This document shows, one piece after another, positions 33,659 to 40,650 of a stretch of DNA of 64,000 bases. Position 1 is the first letter of the stretch. Each line of letters starts with the position of its first letter. The position numbers and the translations under genes are program-made. The DNA is from Salinirubellus litoreus. GTDB lineage: Archaea; Halobacteriota; Halobacteria; Halobacteriales; Haloarculaceae. The stretch is from the NCBI RefSeq assembly GCF_037335815.1, contig NZ_CP147841.1, positions 2,480,001 to 2,544,000 of the forward strand, given 5' to 3'. The notes below the pieces were generated by a model. The model was not told the DNA's origin and ran no database searches. It saw only the letters and a list, made by a program, of their open reading frames with translations.

Positions 33659-34045
33659 TCACTTCGATTGTTTGGGTGTATTGGGATCTATCCGTTCAAT
33701 TCCTGCGTCAGCGAGTTCGGTTTTCACTGCCGGAGGAAGCGTTTCGAGTGTCTCGTCTACTTGTGGAGTAACTGATATACCGTCGACTCTCAGTGCCACT
33801 AACTTTCCACGGTTGCCCTGTGCGGCGACTTCGAATTCGAACGGGCGATCTCGTTCGTCGAGCGCATACACCCAGACTTTTGAGAGGCCGTTTGCACTCT
33901 CCCAGTGAGCGCTGTTGAGGACGCTGAGACTCCCTGCAGGGGGAACACACGGCGAGCCACACGCCTGGCACTGGCCTGGATGAGGCGAGGTGCCAACGTA
34001 CTCGTAGTCGGCCCCGCACCGGTAACACTGTAATGTCAGAATCAT
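33659..34045 (-). CDS. Zinc-ribbon hypothetical protein
   Basis: 128 residues. N-terminal zinc ribbon with C7-Y-R-C10-G-A-D-Y and C26-Q-A-C29-G-S-P-C33. Then a beta-rich body: KVWVYALDERDRPFEFEVAA, QGNRGKLVALRVDGISVTPQ, and an acidic helical end (LPPAVKTELADAGIERIDP). I do not recognise the family. It sits between the ferredoxin and the oxidoreductase beta subunit, where an alpha subunit is expected; it is not homologous to one. A redox or assembly helper is possible by context only. Confidence 0.65.
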   Translation of the reverse strand: MILTLQCYRCGADYEYVGTSPHPGQCQACGSPCVPPAGSLSVLNSAHWESANGLSKVWVYALDERDRPFEFEVAAQGNRGKLVALRVDGISVTPQVDETLETLPPAVKTELADAGIERIDPNTPKQSK

Positions 34046-34069
34046 CGTCAGCGCTCCTCCTCTCGGGGG

Positions 34070-34408
34070 TCAGAGCCTCCCAGCACGTCCCGGGTCAACG
34101 TCGATGGCGTCGACAGGGCAGACATCGACACAGAGCATACAGTCGATGCACTGGTCCTCATAGGTGGGATCGGCCTTGATTTCGGACTCGGGGTGGCCAG
34201 CGGTATCGGTCCACTCGAACACGTCAACGGGGCAGTCCTCCAGACAGGCCCCGTCCGCAATACAGATGTCGAAATCCACTGCGACATGGGTTCCGTGGAT
34301 GCCCTGTTTGTCCTCCGTTGGTTCCTCGCCATCTGTCGTCCATACCCGGTGGTCCTCGTGGCGGTCAACTTCCTCGTAGGTGTTCTCGAAACTCGGATCG
34401 ATAGCCAT
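34070..34408 (-). CDS. zfx: Zinc-containing ferredoxin
   Basis: 112 residues aligning with the archaeal zinc-containing ferredoxins. The N-terminal extension carries the zinc ligands H17 and H20 (VDRHEDHRVW) and H38 (GIHGTHVAVDFD), with D80 in KADPTYED. Cluster cysteines are C49, C55, C59 (CIADGACLEDCPVDVFEW) and C87, C90, C93, C97 (QCIDCMLCVDVCPVDAIDV), the pattern of one 3Fe-4S or 4Fe-4S and one 4Fe-4S cluster. It is the usual electron acceptor of 2-oxoacid:ferredoxin oxidoreductases, and the beta subunit of such an enzyme is encoded two genes downstream. Same strand and group as sufB and Nfu. Confidence 0.9.
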   Translation of the reverse strand: MAIDPSFENTYEEVDRHEDHRVWTTDGEEPTEDKQGIHGTHVAVDFDICIADGACLEDCPVDVFEWTDTAGHPESEIKADPTYEDQCIDCMLCVDVCPVDAIDVDPGRAGRL

Positions 34409-34454
34409 TGAGATATCCTCTCGTACGTTGTGTAGCGATCAGCCGATCTGGTCA

Positions 34455-35885
34455 CTACCCGAGCGATCCCTCCATCTCGAGTTCGATGAGCCGGTTCATT
34501 TCGACCGCGTACTCGATGGGCAATTCCTCCGTGAGCGGCTCGATGAAGCCAGCGACAATCATCTGCTTGGCGTCGTCGTCGTCCAGCCCGCGGGACTGGA
34601 GGTAGAAGACGTCCTCGTCGCCGATCTTGCCCACCGTGGCCTCGTGGGCCACGTCGACCTTGCTCTCCTGAATCTCCATGTACGGCATCGTGTCCGACGT
34701 CGACTCGTTGTCGAACATCAGGGCGTCACACTCGACGGAGGTGGAGGCGTTCTCGGCGCCGTCGGCGATGTGGACGAGGCCACGGTAGTTGGTGCGGCCG
34801 CCGTCTTTCGAGATGGACTTGGACTCGATAGTCGACTTCGTGTCGGGCGCGTTGTGGTAGACCTTCGCGCCAGTGTCGATGTTCTGTCCTTCGCCAGCCA
34901 TGGCGATGGTGATGTGGTTGTCCGTCGCGCCGGGGCCCTTGAGGATGGTCGACGGGTACAACATCGTGGCTTTCGAGCCCATCGACCCCGACACCCACTC
35001 CATTGTGGCGTCCTTTTCGGCGATGGCGCGTTTGGTGTTGAGGTTGTAGGTGTTCTTCGACCAGTTCTGCACGGTCGAGTACTGGACGTGAGCGTTCTCC
35101 TTGACGAACACCTCGACGCCACCGCTGTGCAGATTGAACGCCGAGTACTTCGGCGCGGAACAGCCCTCGATGTAGTGAACTTCGGAGTTCTCCTCGGCGA
35201 CGATGAGGGTGTGTTCGAACTGGCCCATCCCCTCCGAGTTCATCCGGAAGTACGCCTGCACGGGCATGTCGACGTTCGTGTCCTCGGGCACGTATACGAA
35301 CGAGCCGCCCGACCAGATCGCGCCGTGTAGCGCCGCGAACTTGTTGTCGCTCGGTGGCACGGCCTTGGTCATGAAGTACTCCTTGACGATGTCTTCATGC
35401 TCCTGGACGGCCTTGTCCATGTCACAGAAGATGACGCCCTTGTCCTCCCAGCGCTCTTGCATGTTCTGGTAGACGATCTCGGACTCGTACTGGGCGCCGA
35501 CGCCCGAGAGGGCGTTCTTCTCCGCCTCGGGAATGCCCAGTTTGTCGAAGGTGTCCTGAATCTCCTCGGGAAGGTCTTCCCAGTTCTCGGCGCCGCCGCG
35601 CGTCTCGATGTCCGGGCGGATGTAGGGGACGATTTCGTCGATGTCGACTTCCGAGAGGTCAGGCTGACCGGGCCAGTCGGTGGGCATCGGCATCTCCTGG
35701 AACTGCTTCAGCGCTCGCAGCCGGCGCTGGAGCATCCACTCGGGCTCGTCTTTGTCTTCCGAGATCAGGCGGATGGTCTCCTCGGTGAGCCCTTTCTCAG
35801 CCTCGAAGGCCGACTTCTCCTCCTTCTTGAACTCGAAGCGAGCTTCGGTATCGGTGTCCTGAAGATGATCTTGTTCTGAACTCAT
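34455..35885 (-). CDS. sufB: Fe-S cluster assembly protein SufB
   Basis: 476 residues from the ATG at 35885 (MSSEQDHLQDTDTEARFEFK). Core SufB: TGLEIGP-type helices are replaced by RTGLTEE-like (KGLTEETIRLISEDKDEPEW), then DMDKAVQEHEDIVKEYFMTK, HTLIVAEENSEVHYIEGCSA, LHSGGVEVFVKENAHVQYST, and VGKIGDEDVFYLQSRGLDDD near the end. It is the scaffold subunit of the SUF system that builds Fe-S clusters with SufC and SufD. The usual partner genes sufC (ATPase) and sufD are not adjacent, although the ferredoxin and Nfu genes are. A TATA element and a short palindrome lie upstream (35920-35940). Confidence 0.93.
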   Translation of the reverse strand: MSSEQDHLQDTDTEARFEFKKEEKSAFEAEKGLTEETIRLISEDKDEPEWMLQRRLRALKQFQEMPMPTDWPGQPDLSEVDIDEIVPYIRPDIETRGGAENWEDLPEEIQDTFDKLGIPEAEKNALSGVGAQYESEIVYQNMQERWEDKGVIFCDMDKAVQEHEDIVKEYFMTKAVPPSDNKFAALHGAIWSGGSFVYVPEDTNVDMPVQAYFRMNSEGMGQFEHTLIVAEENSEVHYIEGCSAPKYSAFNLHSGGVEVFVKENAHVQYSTVQNWSKNTYNLNTKRAIAEKDATMEWVSGSMGSKATMLYPSTILKGPGATDNHITIAMAGEGQNIDTGAKVYHNAPDTKSTIESKSISKDGGRTNYRGLVHIADGAENASTSVECDALMFDNESTSDTMPYMEIQESKVDVAHEATVGKIGDEDVFYLQSRGLDDDDAKQMIVAGFIEPLTEELPIEYAVEMNRLIELEMEGSLG

Positions 35886-35919
35886 GAACTTACGTTGAGA
35901 CTCTGGCCCCATAAGTTTG

Positions 35920-35940
35920 ATTTATAACTATCTTTGATAG
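35920..35940 (-). promoter_or_regulatory. sufB promoter with candidate operator
   Basis: On the minus strand the element AGTTATAAATC lies about 37 bases before the sufB start, a good haloarchaeal TATA box. Directly upstream of it is CTATCAAAGATAG (35928-35940), a perfect 5-bp palindrome with a 3-base centre sitting on the BRE position. A repressor bound there would block TFB, so iron or oxygen control of sufB is plausible. Confidence 0.45.
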
Positions 35941-36213
35941 CTCTCTAAGCAAATAATCTCTCAAACTATAATTTTGAGTATTCAATTGGTAATTGATTTT
36001 TGCGATATAAAAACTTACTATCGCACAGGCTCAAAGGCGGCATATGGTATCATTATCCACCGCTCGTCAGTCCAGGAAGCAGTCTGATAGCCGACCTCCG
36101 CTCAGAGTCGGTATACCCAGCCCGTATGCTACTTTTCGGAGTTGCCGGGTTTGGGATATCCGCTTGTCCCGCCGGCAGCGACGCTCCCGCTCTGTTATCG
36201 GGGGGAGCTGAAC

Positions 36214-37206
36214 GTGACTGAGTCATTTACTACGCTAGGGGTTCGCGAAGAAGGCCCTCCAGAGGAACACGGTGAGACGGCCGAAGAGGAGCAGAATGAA
36301 CCATCGGCCAGAACGTGTCCGGAGTGCAGTGGACGTATCGTCCACGACGAGACACAGGCCGAAACCCACTGTCAAGACTGTGGTCGCGTACTCGAATCAG
36401 ATCAGATTGACCGCGGACCTGAATGGCGCGCGTTCGATTCGCGCGAAAAGAATGACAAGTCACGGGTTGGAGCCCCTCAAACCCAGCAATTACACGATCG
36501 TGGCCTGTCGACGGTTATCGACTGGCGAGACGAAGATGCGTATGGACGGTCGCTCTCGTCCCGTCAGCGAAAGAAAATGCAACGCCTCCGGAAATGGGAC
36601 GAGCGATTCCGGACAAAGAACAGTCAAGAACGGAATCTAAAGCACGCGCTGGGAGAAATTAACCGGATGGCGTCTGCGCTTGGGTGCCCCGATCCGATCA
36701 GGGAATCGGCGAGTGTGTTGTACCGGCAGGTGCTAGAAAAGGACATGCTCCGGGGCCGGTCGATCGAGGGAATGGCGACAGCAACCCTCTACGCCGGGTC
36801 ACGTCTGGAGAATGCGCCCCGGACACTCGATGAAGTTGCTGCCGTGAGTCGTGTCGATAAGCTTGAGATAGAGCGCACCTATCGCTATCTAGCAGATGAG
36901 TTGGAGCTGGAAATGGCGCCAACGGATCCTGAAGCATACATTGCTCGGTTCGCTTCCCAGTTGGGGTGTCCGGATGAAACGGAACGCCGAAGTCGGGAAC
37001 TGACTCAAGCCGCGGTCGAAGCGGGTGTTCACAGTGGCCGAAACCCTGTCGGGATTGCCGCAGCAGCGCTATATGCGGCTGCCAAGCTCACCCATCAGGA
37101 CGTCATTCAGGACGATCTGGCCGAAATCGCTAACGTGAGCAAGGTCACGATTCGGAACCGGTACACGGAAATTCTCGAAGCGGCAGACGAGGTGTCAAGT
37201 GGGTGA
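36214..37206 (+). CDS. tfb: Transcription initiation factor IIB
   Basis: 330 residues. N-terminal zinc ribbon C-P-E-C-S-G and C-Q-D-C-G, B-finger EWRAFDSREKNDKSRVGAPQ, then two cyclin repeats: RNLKHALGEINRMASALGCP and CPDETERRSRELTQAAVEAG with LTHQDVIQDDLAEIANVSKV ending in the recognition helix. The GTG at 36214 (VTESFTTLGV) is preferred because GGGGGAG stands 9 bases before it; the longer frame from 36142 lacks such a site. It recruits RNA polymerase to TATA/BRE promoters. Haloarchaea have several TFBs for different regulons; the divergent position opposite sufB hints that this one may serve the Fe-S group. Confidence 0.93.
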   Translation: MTESFTTLGVREEGPPEEHGETAEEEQNEPSARTCPECSGRIVHDETQAETHCQDCGRVLESDQIDRGPEWRAFDSREKNDKSRVGAPQTQQLHDRGLSTVIDWRDEDAYGRSLSSRQRKKMQRLRKWDERFRTKNSQERNLKHALGEINRMASALGCPDPIRESASVLYRQVLEKDMLRGRSIEGMATATLYAGSRLENAPRTLDEVAAVSRVDKLEIERTYRYLADELELEMAPTDPEAYIARFASQLGCPDETERRSRELTQAAVEAGVHSGRNPVGIAAAALYAAAKLTHQDVIQDDLAEIANVSKVTIRNRYTEILEAADEVSSG

Positions 37207-37352
37207 ATAGATCTAAGCGGAAAGCAGTCCTCTTCTGTTCGTCATGTGGGCACGAAAGCCCCATTGAAGGCGATTGGAACGTTCCTTCTGATGGTGGCCA
37301 GTACCGGCTCGAATGCCCAGACTGTGGAGCTCGACTATTCGCTTTTAATTAG
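37203..37352 (+). CDS. Mini zinc-ribbon protein behind TFB
   Basis: 49 residues starting at the GTG that overlaps the TFB stop (GTGA). Two knuckles: C12-S-S-C15-G-H-E-S and C38-P-D-C41-G-A-R-L, spaced by 22 residues (GDWNVPSDGGQYRLE). It is translated by coupling with TFB and may assist it or an RNA polymerase subunit; it resembles other short haloarchaeal zinc ribbons. The function is unknown. Confidence 0.75.
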   Translation: MNRSKRKAVLFCSSCGHESPIEGDWNVPSDGGQYRLECPDCGARLFAFN

Positions 37353-37361
37353 GGGACGGCC

Positions 37362-37379
37362 GTCATAGAAACATTCACA
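37362..37379. repeat. 18-bp direct repeat, left copy
   Basis: GTCATAGAAACATTCACA, matching GTCATAGAAACAATCACA at 38066-38083 in 17 of 18 positions. The pair brackets the hemoglobin pseudogene. No transposase is present; the two could be promoters, regulator sites or scars. Confidence 0.4.
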
Positions 37380-37581
37380 ACCAATCTACTGCGGTGAAAC
37401 TCGAAGTGAGAAATATTGGAATAGGTACAGGTATAGGGAGCGTTGCAAGAGATAGAGCATCTATTCAGCAGTTCGGATGAGAGGAGAGATAGTTTGACGA
37501 ATATGACCTAGTTCGTTATATCTAAGACCGAATACACTCTGATACGCAAGATATTTTCGCTTTCAATCGGATGTTCGCGCA

Positions 37582-37965
37582 ATGACTGAGGAGACCCTGT
37601 ACGACCGGCTTGGAAAGAAGGAAGGGATTCGGACGGTCGTTGACGACTTTTATGATCGGCTTCTTGCGGACGCCGAGTTGGGTCCGTTTTTCGAGGGAGC
37701 GGATATGGAGTAACTCCGACGAACGCAGACGGATTTTTTGTGCGAAGCAGCTGGTGGCCCGGAAACGTATGACGCTGAACCAGTCCGTGAGGCACATCTC
37801 CACATTCCGTTCACCCCCGATCACATCCAGCGAGCCGCTGAGTTACTGCACGATAGTTTAGACGCGTTCGACGTGCCTGAAGAGGATGCAGACGCCGTCG
37901 TTCAGGCAATCGCCGCATACGAAGAGGATCTATTAGCAAGACACGATGACACCGAGGAAGAGTGA
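37582..37965 (+). pseudogene. Truncated hemoglobin (group I), nonsense codon 44
   Basis: Full-length trHb frame apart from one stop: TLYDRLGKKEGIRTVVDDFY, LADAELGPFFEGADME, TAA at 37711-37713, then LRRTQTDFLCEAAGGPETYD and REAHLHIPFTPDHIQRAAEL, which includes the proximal-histidine helix. The stop replaces what is a lysine or similar residue in relatives (AAA to TAA); no frame change is needed. Group I truncated hemoglobins bind O2 and NO. As it stands only a 43-residue peptide would be made, although a restart at an internal codon could give the heme-binding half. Not part of an evident operon. Confidence 0.85.
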
Positions 37966-38048
37966 GCCCAGAAACTGCAACAAGCCCGCCGCACATCTTG
38001 CATGCGAGTCTTATCAATACTTGGACAGGAAGCGCGTGCGAATCTTTC

Positions 38049-38071
38049 TATGACACATCTGGGGTGTCATA
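38049..38071. other. Perfect hairpin upstream of DUF2237
   Basis: TATGACAC and GTGTCATA form an 8-bp stem with a 7-base loop. The right arm overlaps the second 18-bp direct repeat (38066). It may be an operator or RNA structure for the DUF2237 gene 50 bases later. Confidence 0.4.
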
Positions 38072-38083
38072 GAAACAATCACA
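38066..38083. repeat. 18-bp direct repeat, right copy
   Basis: GTCATAGAAACAATCACA, the partner of the copy at 37362-37379. It directly precedes the DUF2237 gene and overlaps one arm of the hairpin at 38049-38071. Confidence 0.4.
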
Positions 38084-38122
38084 GACGGGGAGGCTTTTGA
38101 CGATGGATCACGCTCTATCGAT

Positions 38123-38512
38123 ATGCCCGAACGAAATGTCCTTGGCGAGGAACTTGCCACCTGTAGTACTGATCCGAGGACTGGCTTCGGCCGCGATGGC
38201 TGCTGTGGAACGCATCCCAACGATCGAGGCAGACACGAGCTCTGTGCGGTCATGACCGACGAATTCCTGTCGTTCAGCAAAGCGCAGGGCAACGACCTTG
38301 TGACGCCGCGTCCGGAGTTAGAGTTTCCCGGGCTTTCCCCTGGCGATCGCTGGTGTCTCTGTCTCGGACGGTGGGTCGAGGCACTTGAAGCCACGCGAGC
38401 CGAACGCCTCCCGGAGACGACCGTCCCACCCGTTGTTCTCGAAGCGACCAACGAGGCAGTGCTGGATTCCGTGGATCTGGAGACGCTCGAAAGCCACGCC
38501 TACGACGCGTGA
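38123..38512 (+). CDS. DUF2237 family protein
   Basis: 129 residues: NVLGEELATCSTDPRTGFGR, DGCCGTHPNDRGRHELCAVM, TDEFLSFSKAQGNDLVTPRP, then FPGLSPGDRWCLCLGRWVEA and APPVVLEATN-like end (VPPVVLEATNEAVLDSVDLE). These are the standard DUF2237 motifs (C-x11-C-C, N-D-L-x-T-P, F-P-G-L-K-x-G-D-x-W-C-L-C). The family is widespread in bacteria and halophiles, of unknown function and probably metal-binding through its cysteines. The gene is intact and stands alone, with the hairpin and direct repeat just upstream. Confidence 0.88.
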   Translation: MPERNVLGEELATCSTDPRTGFGRDGCCGTHPNDRGRHELCAVMTDEFLSFSKAQGNDLVTPRPELEFPGLSPGDRWCLCLGRWVEALEATRAERLPETTVPPVVLEATNEAVLDSVDLETLESHAYDA

Positions 38513-38566
38513 GCAGCCGACGGGCGTGATATCGCGCGATTATACACGATACGCTCTTGTGGCGGA

Positions 38567-38702
38567 GATTGTTGGTAGCGAACTCTCGTCTCGGTCTGGG
38601 TCAATCGAACCTTCGGTAGAAACGGTGACACCCCTGTTCGGTCCCGTCCACCAGTGAGACACAACGACAGCGAAATCGCCCGAAGGCTCTCCACCAACAA
38701 TC
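38567..38702. repeat. 136-bp stretch bounded by 10-bp inverted repeats
   Basis: GATTGTTGGT (38567-38576) and its exact complement ACCAACAATC (38693-38702). It lies in the 328-bp intergenic stretch after DUF2237, which holds no gene that I can support. It may be a small element or an old IS end pair. ACTCAG CAG CTGAGT near 38801-38815 is another short hairpin in the same spacer. Confidence 0.35.
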
Positions 38703-38840
38703 CTCTACGCAAAAGCGTACACGATAACTTCGATTGCTCCCGCTTCGGTGTTCCTCCTAACTGGTGTGATGCCCGTTCTACGACACCCTGTCTAGTGAGT
38801 ACTCAGCAGCTGAGTAGTGAGTATTTGTAATTGGCGCAGG

Positions 38841-39200
38841 CTACTCTGGGGCGTATTCTTCGTGAATCCGATCCATCCGCGCCGCCATTACGAAGTCGGT
38901 TTTGTGCAGTCCGTCGATTTTGTGCGTCCACATTTCGACTCCCACCTCGCCCCATTGAAGCGAGATATCTGGGTGATGCCACTCTTGTTCAGCAAGTTCC
39001 CCGATCTCGTACGTGAACTCGAGTGTATCGCGGAAATCTTCGAACGGATACTCCGCCTCAAGATGATGGTCATTAACGACTTCCCAGACATCATCGTCGA
39101 TTTCAGTTAGGTACTCGGCGTACTCTGCCTCTGTGAGCGGTTCGTCCTCTGATGTACAGGCCTCACATGCTTCGTCGGCAAGTGATGATGCCATGCCCAT
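38841..39200 (-). CDS. Pterin-4a-carbinolamine dehydratase
   Basis: 119 residues, DCoH/PCD fold: LTEAEYAEYLTEIDDDVWEV, then YPFEDFRDTLEFTYEIGELA, and the active-site histidines in EQEWHHPDISLQWGEVGVEM with WTHKIDGLHKTDFVMAARMD. It dehydrates 4a-hydroxytetrahydrobiopterin (EC 4.2.1.96), or may act in another pterin or molybdopterin context in archaea. The ATG at 39200 (MGMASSLADEAC) is used; the one two codons later is equally possible. The cysteine-rich N-terminus (ACEACTSEDEPLTE-like) is common in haloarchaeal members. Confidence 0.88.
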   Translation of the reverse strand: MGMASSLADEACEACTSEDEPLTEAEYAEYLTEIDDDVWEVVNDHHLEAEYPFEDFRDTLEFTYEIGELAEQEWHHPDISLQWGEVGVEMWTHKIDGLHKTDFVMAARMDRIHEEYAPE

Positions 39201-39428
39201 ACGTTCGACGGGCCCGATACTTGTGTGTTCGTTCTCCGGTCCCGCTACGCTACAGAAGAGCGATCTCACCAGATATCTCAGAGCATTCCAACCCTGCCGA
39301 GAACTCTACCGGAGTCCGGACGAGAAGCACTCGAAGATACAGTAATTCCGGTGATTATGGTAATATCCCAGGTCCATAACAAAGTACCAGTAAAGGATAT
39401 GGTGGGTGAACCAATACAACCATGTGTA

Positions 39429-39689
39429 ATGGCAGCTGTCTATCGATTTATGCCGGGAGCCGATCGCGATGAAGAGACCGGCGAATACGTCGAAAAATAC
39501 CCGCCAGAGGAGTTCATTGCTGCAATTAACGCCGGAGGTGGTATGGCGAGTACCCAGGATGTGGCTGACTGGGTGGGCTGTGCATACGAAACGGCCTATA
39601 AGAAGTTGCGGTCCCTTGAGGAAGAGAGACAGATCGAGAGTCGGAAGGTCGCGAACGCTCGCCTGTGGGTGATCTCCGATGCCGAATGA
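39429..39689 (+). CDS. HTH protein of the integrase module
   Basis: 86 residues. Starting at the ATG at 39429 (MAAVYRFMPGADRDEETGEY), it has VEKYPPEEFIAAINAGGGMA, then a winged HTH: STQDVADWVGCAYETAYKKL, and the wing EERQIESRKVANARLWVISD. Upstream ATGs in the frame (39399) are possible. Proteins with this shape head integrative elements of haloarchaea and probably regulate excision. Its end overlaps the next gene's start by 11 bases, so the following three genes form one unit. Confidence 0.6.
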   Translation: MAAVYRFMPGADRDEETGEYVEKYPPEEFIAAINAGGGMASTQDVADWVGCAYETAYKKLRSLEEERQIESRKVANARLWVISDAE

Positions 39690-40150
39690 CACCAGTGACG
39701 ATACTCAACCGGCGATGGCCTATCCGACAGCAGAGCAGTATGCCCGCTGGAAGGCCCGTGCTGAGGAACTAGACATGAGTGTGAGCGAGTTCATCCAAGC
39801 TATGTGAGGCAGGCATTAAGACCGATGAGGAGTTTGAACGATCCGTTGAGCCAGATGAAACACACCGTGAACTCCGTCGACAGCGAAACGATCTAAAAGA
39901 TGAGTTAGCCCGTGCTCGTGAGCGGATCACCGCACTCGAGAACCGTCTGCACAGCGGCGAGCGCGAGACGATCGTTGAGTACGTTGAAGACAATCCCGGT
40001 GCGACGTACGAGGAAATAGTTCGACACATAATTGACACTGTCCCTGGTCGGACGAATCGGATCTTGGAAAGTCTTGAGGGAGACATGCTCTGGGTTGAGG
40101 ATGGTGAATACTACACGACGGAAGAAACCGCTCTGGAGGATGGGCCATGA
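39679..40150 (+). pseudogene. Element protein with RHH-like and winged-helix parts, frameshifted
   Basis: The first part, MPNDTSDDTQPAMAYPTAEQ then YARWKARAEELDMSVSEFIQ, looks like a ribbon-helix-helix-type segment and ends at a TGA (39805-39807). Shifting the frame there continues EAGIKTDEEFERSVEPDETH, a coiled coil KDELARARERITALENRLHS, and a winged helix IVEYVEDNPGATYEEIVRHI through to the TGA 40148-40150. The junction ATGTGAGGC at about 39804-39812 fits an indel. The next gene begins inside the stop (ATGA), so the original gene clearly ran through. DNA binding is likely; the exact role is unknown. Confidence 0.6.
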
Positions 40151-40650
40151 CGGAACCGGTCAAAGCCATCGAGCCGGAGCGCCGAATGGGTGTTTACAAG
40201 TCGTTGTCGGAAGTTCCCGTCCGTTATCGTCTCGACAACTTCACTGCTGAGTACCGAGGTGAAGACACTTGGACGGAATATATCCAGGCAGAAGACGAAC
40301 GCCGAGACCTCTCTGATTGGTATCTTGAGCGAGCTGATATCGCTGGCCGGAGCTGGAAATCTCATATGCATGACCTTGATCGTCATCATGCCCTCGCTAA
40401 GCCAGAGGACGTTGATACATGGTGCCGTGAGTTACTTGACGAGCGGAAACTCCGAACAGTCTATGAGCGGTACTGGACAGAGCTAGAGAGCTTTTACGCT
40501 TGGCTGCAGGCTCACGCCGAACATCACCACGTCTATCAGCCGGTCCTCATGGCTGCCGCAAATTATGATGCCGCCAGCATGGTATGGGAAGAAAAGATAG
40601 AGAATGGACGAAAAAGGGCTGAAAAACTCGCCCAAGGTGAGAGAAAATGA
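40147..40650 (+). CDS. Integrase-associated protein with core-binding-like helices
   Basis: 167 residues. It reads DNFTAEYRGEDTWTEYIQAE, LERADIAGRSWKSHMHDLDR, then WCRELLDERKLRTVYERYWT and LESFYAWLQAHAEHHHVYQP. The last segment resembles the SAM-like core-binding domain of tyrosine recombinases, but no catalytic domain follows. Small proteins of this kind sit directly before haloarchaeal integrases and may act as accessory or directionality factors. The start overlaps the previous stop (ATGA), and the stop overlaps the integrase's ATG (ATGA at 40647). Confidence 0.65.
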   Translation: MTEPVKAIEPERRMGVYKSLSEVPVRYRLDNFTAEYRGEDTWTEYIQAEDERRDLSDWYLERADIAGRSWKSHMHDLDRHHALAKPEDVDTWCRELLDERKLRTVYERYWTELESFYAWLQAHAEHHHVYQPVLMAAANYDAASMVWEEKIENGRKRAEKLAQGERK

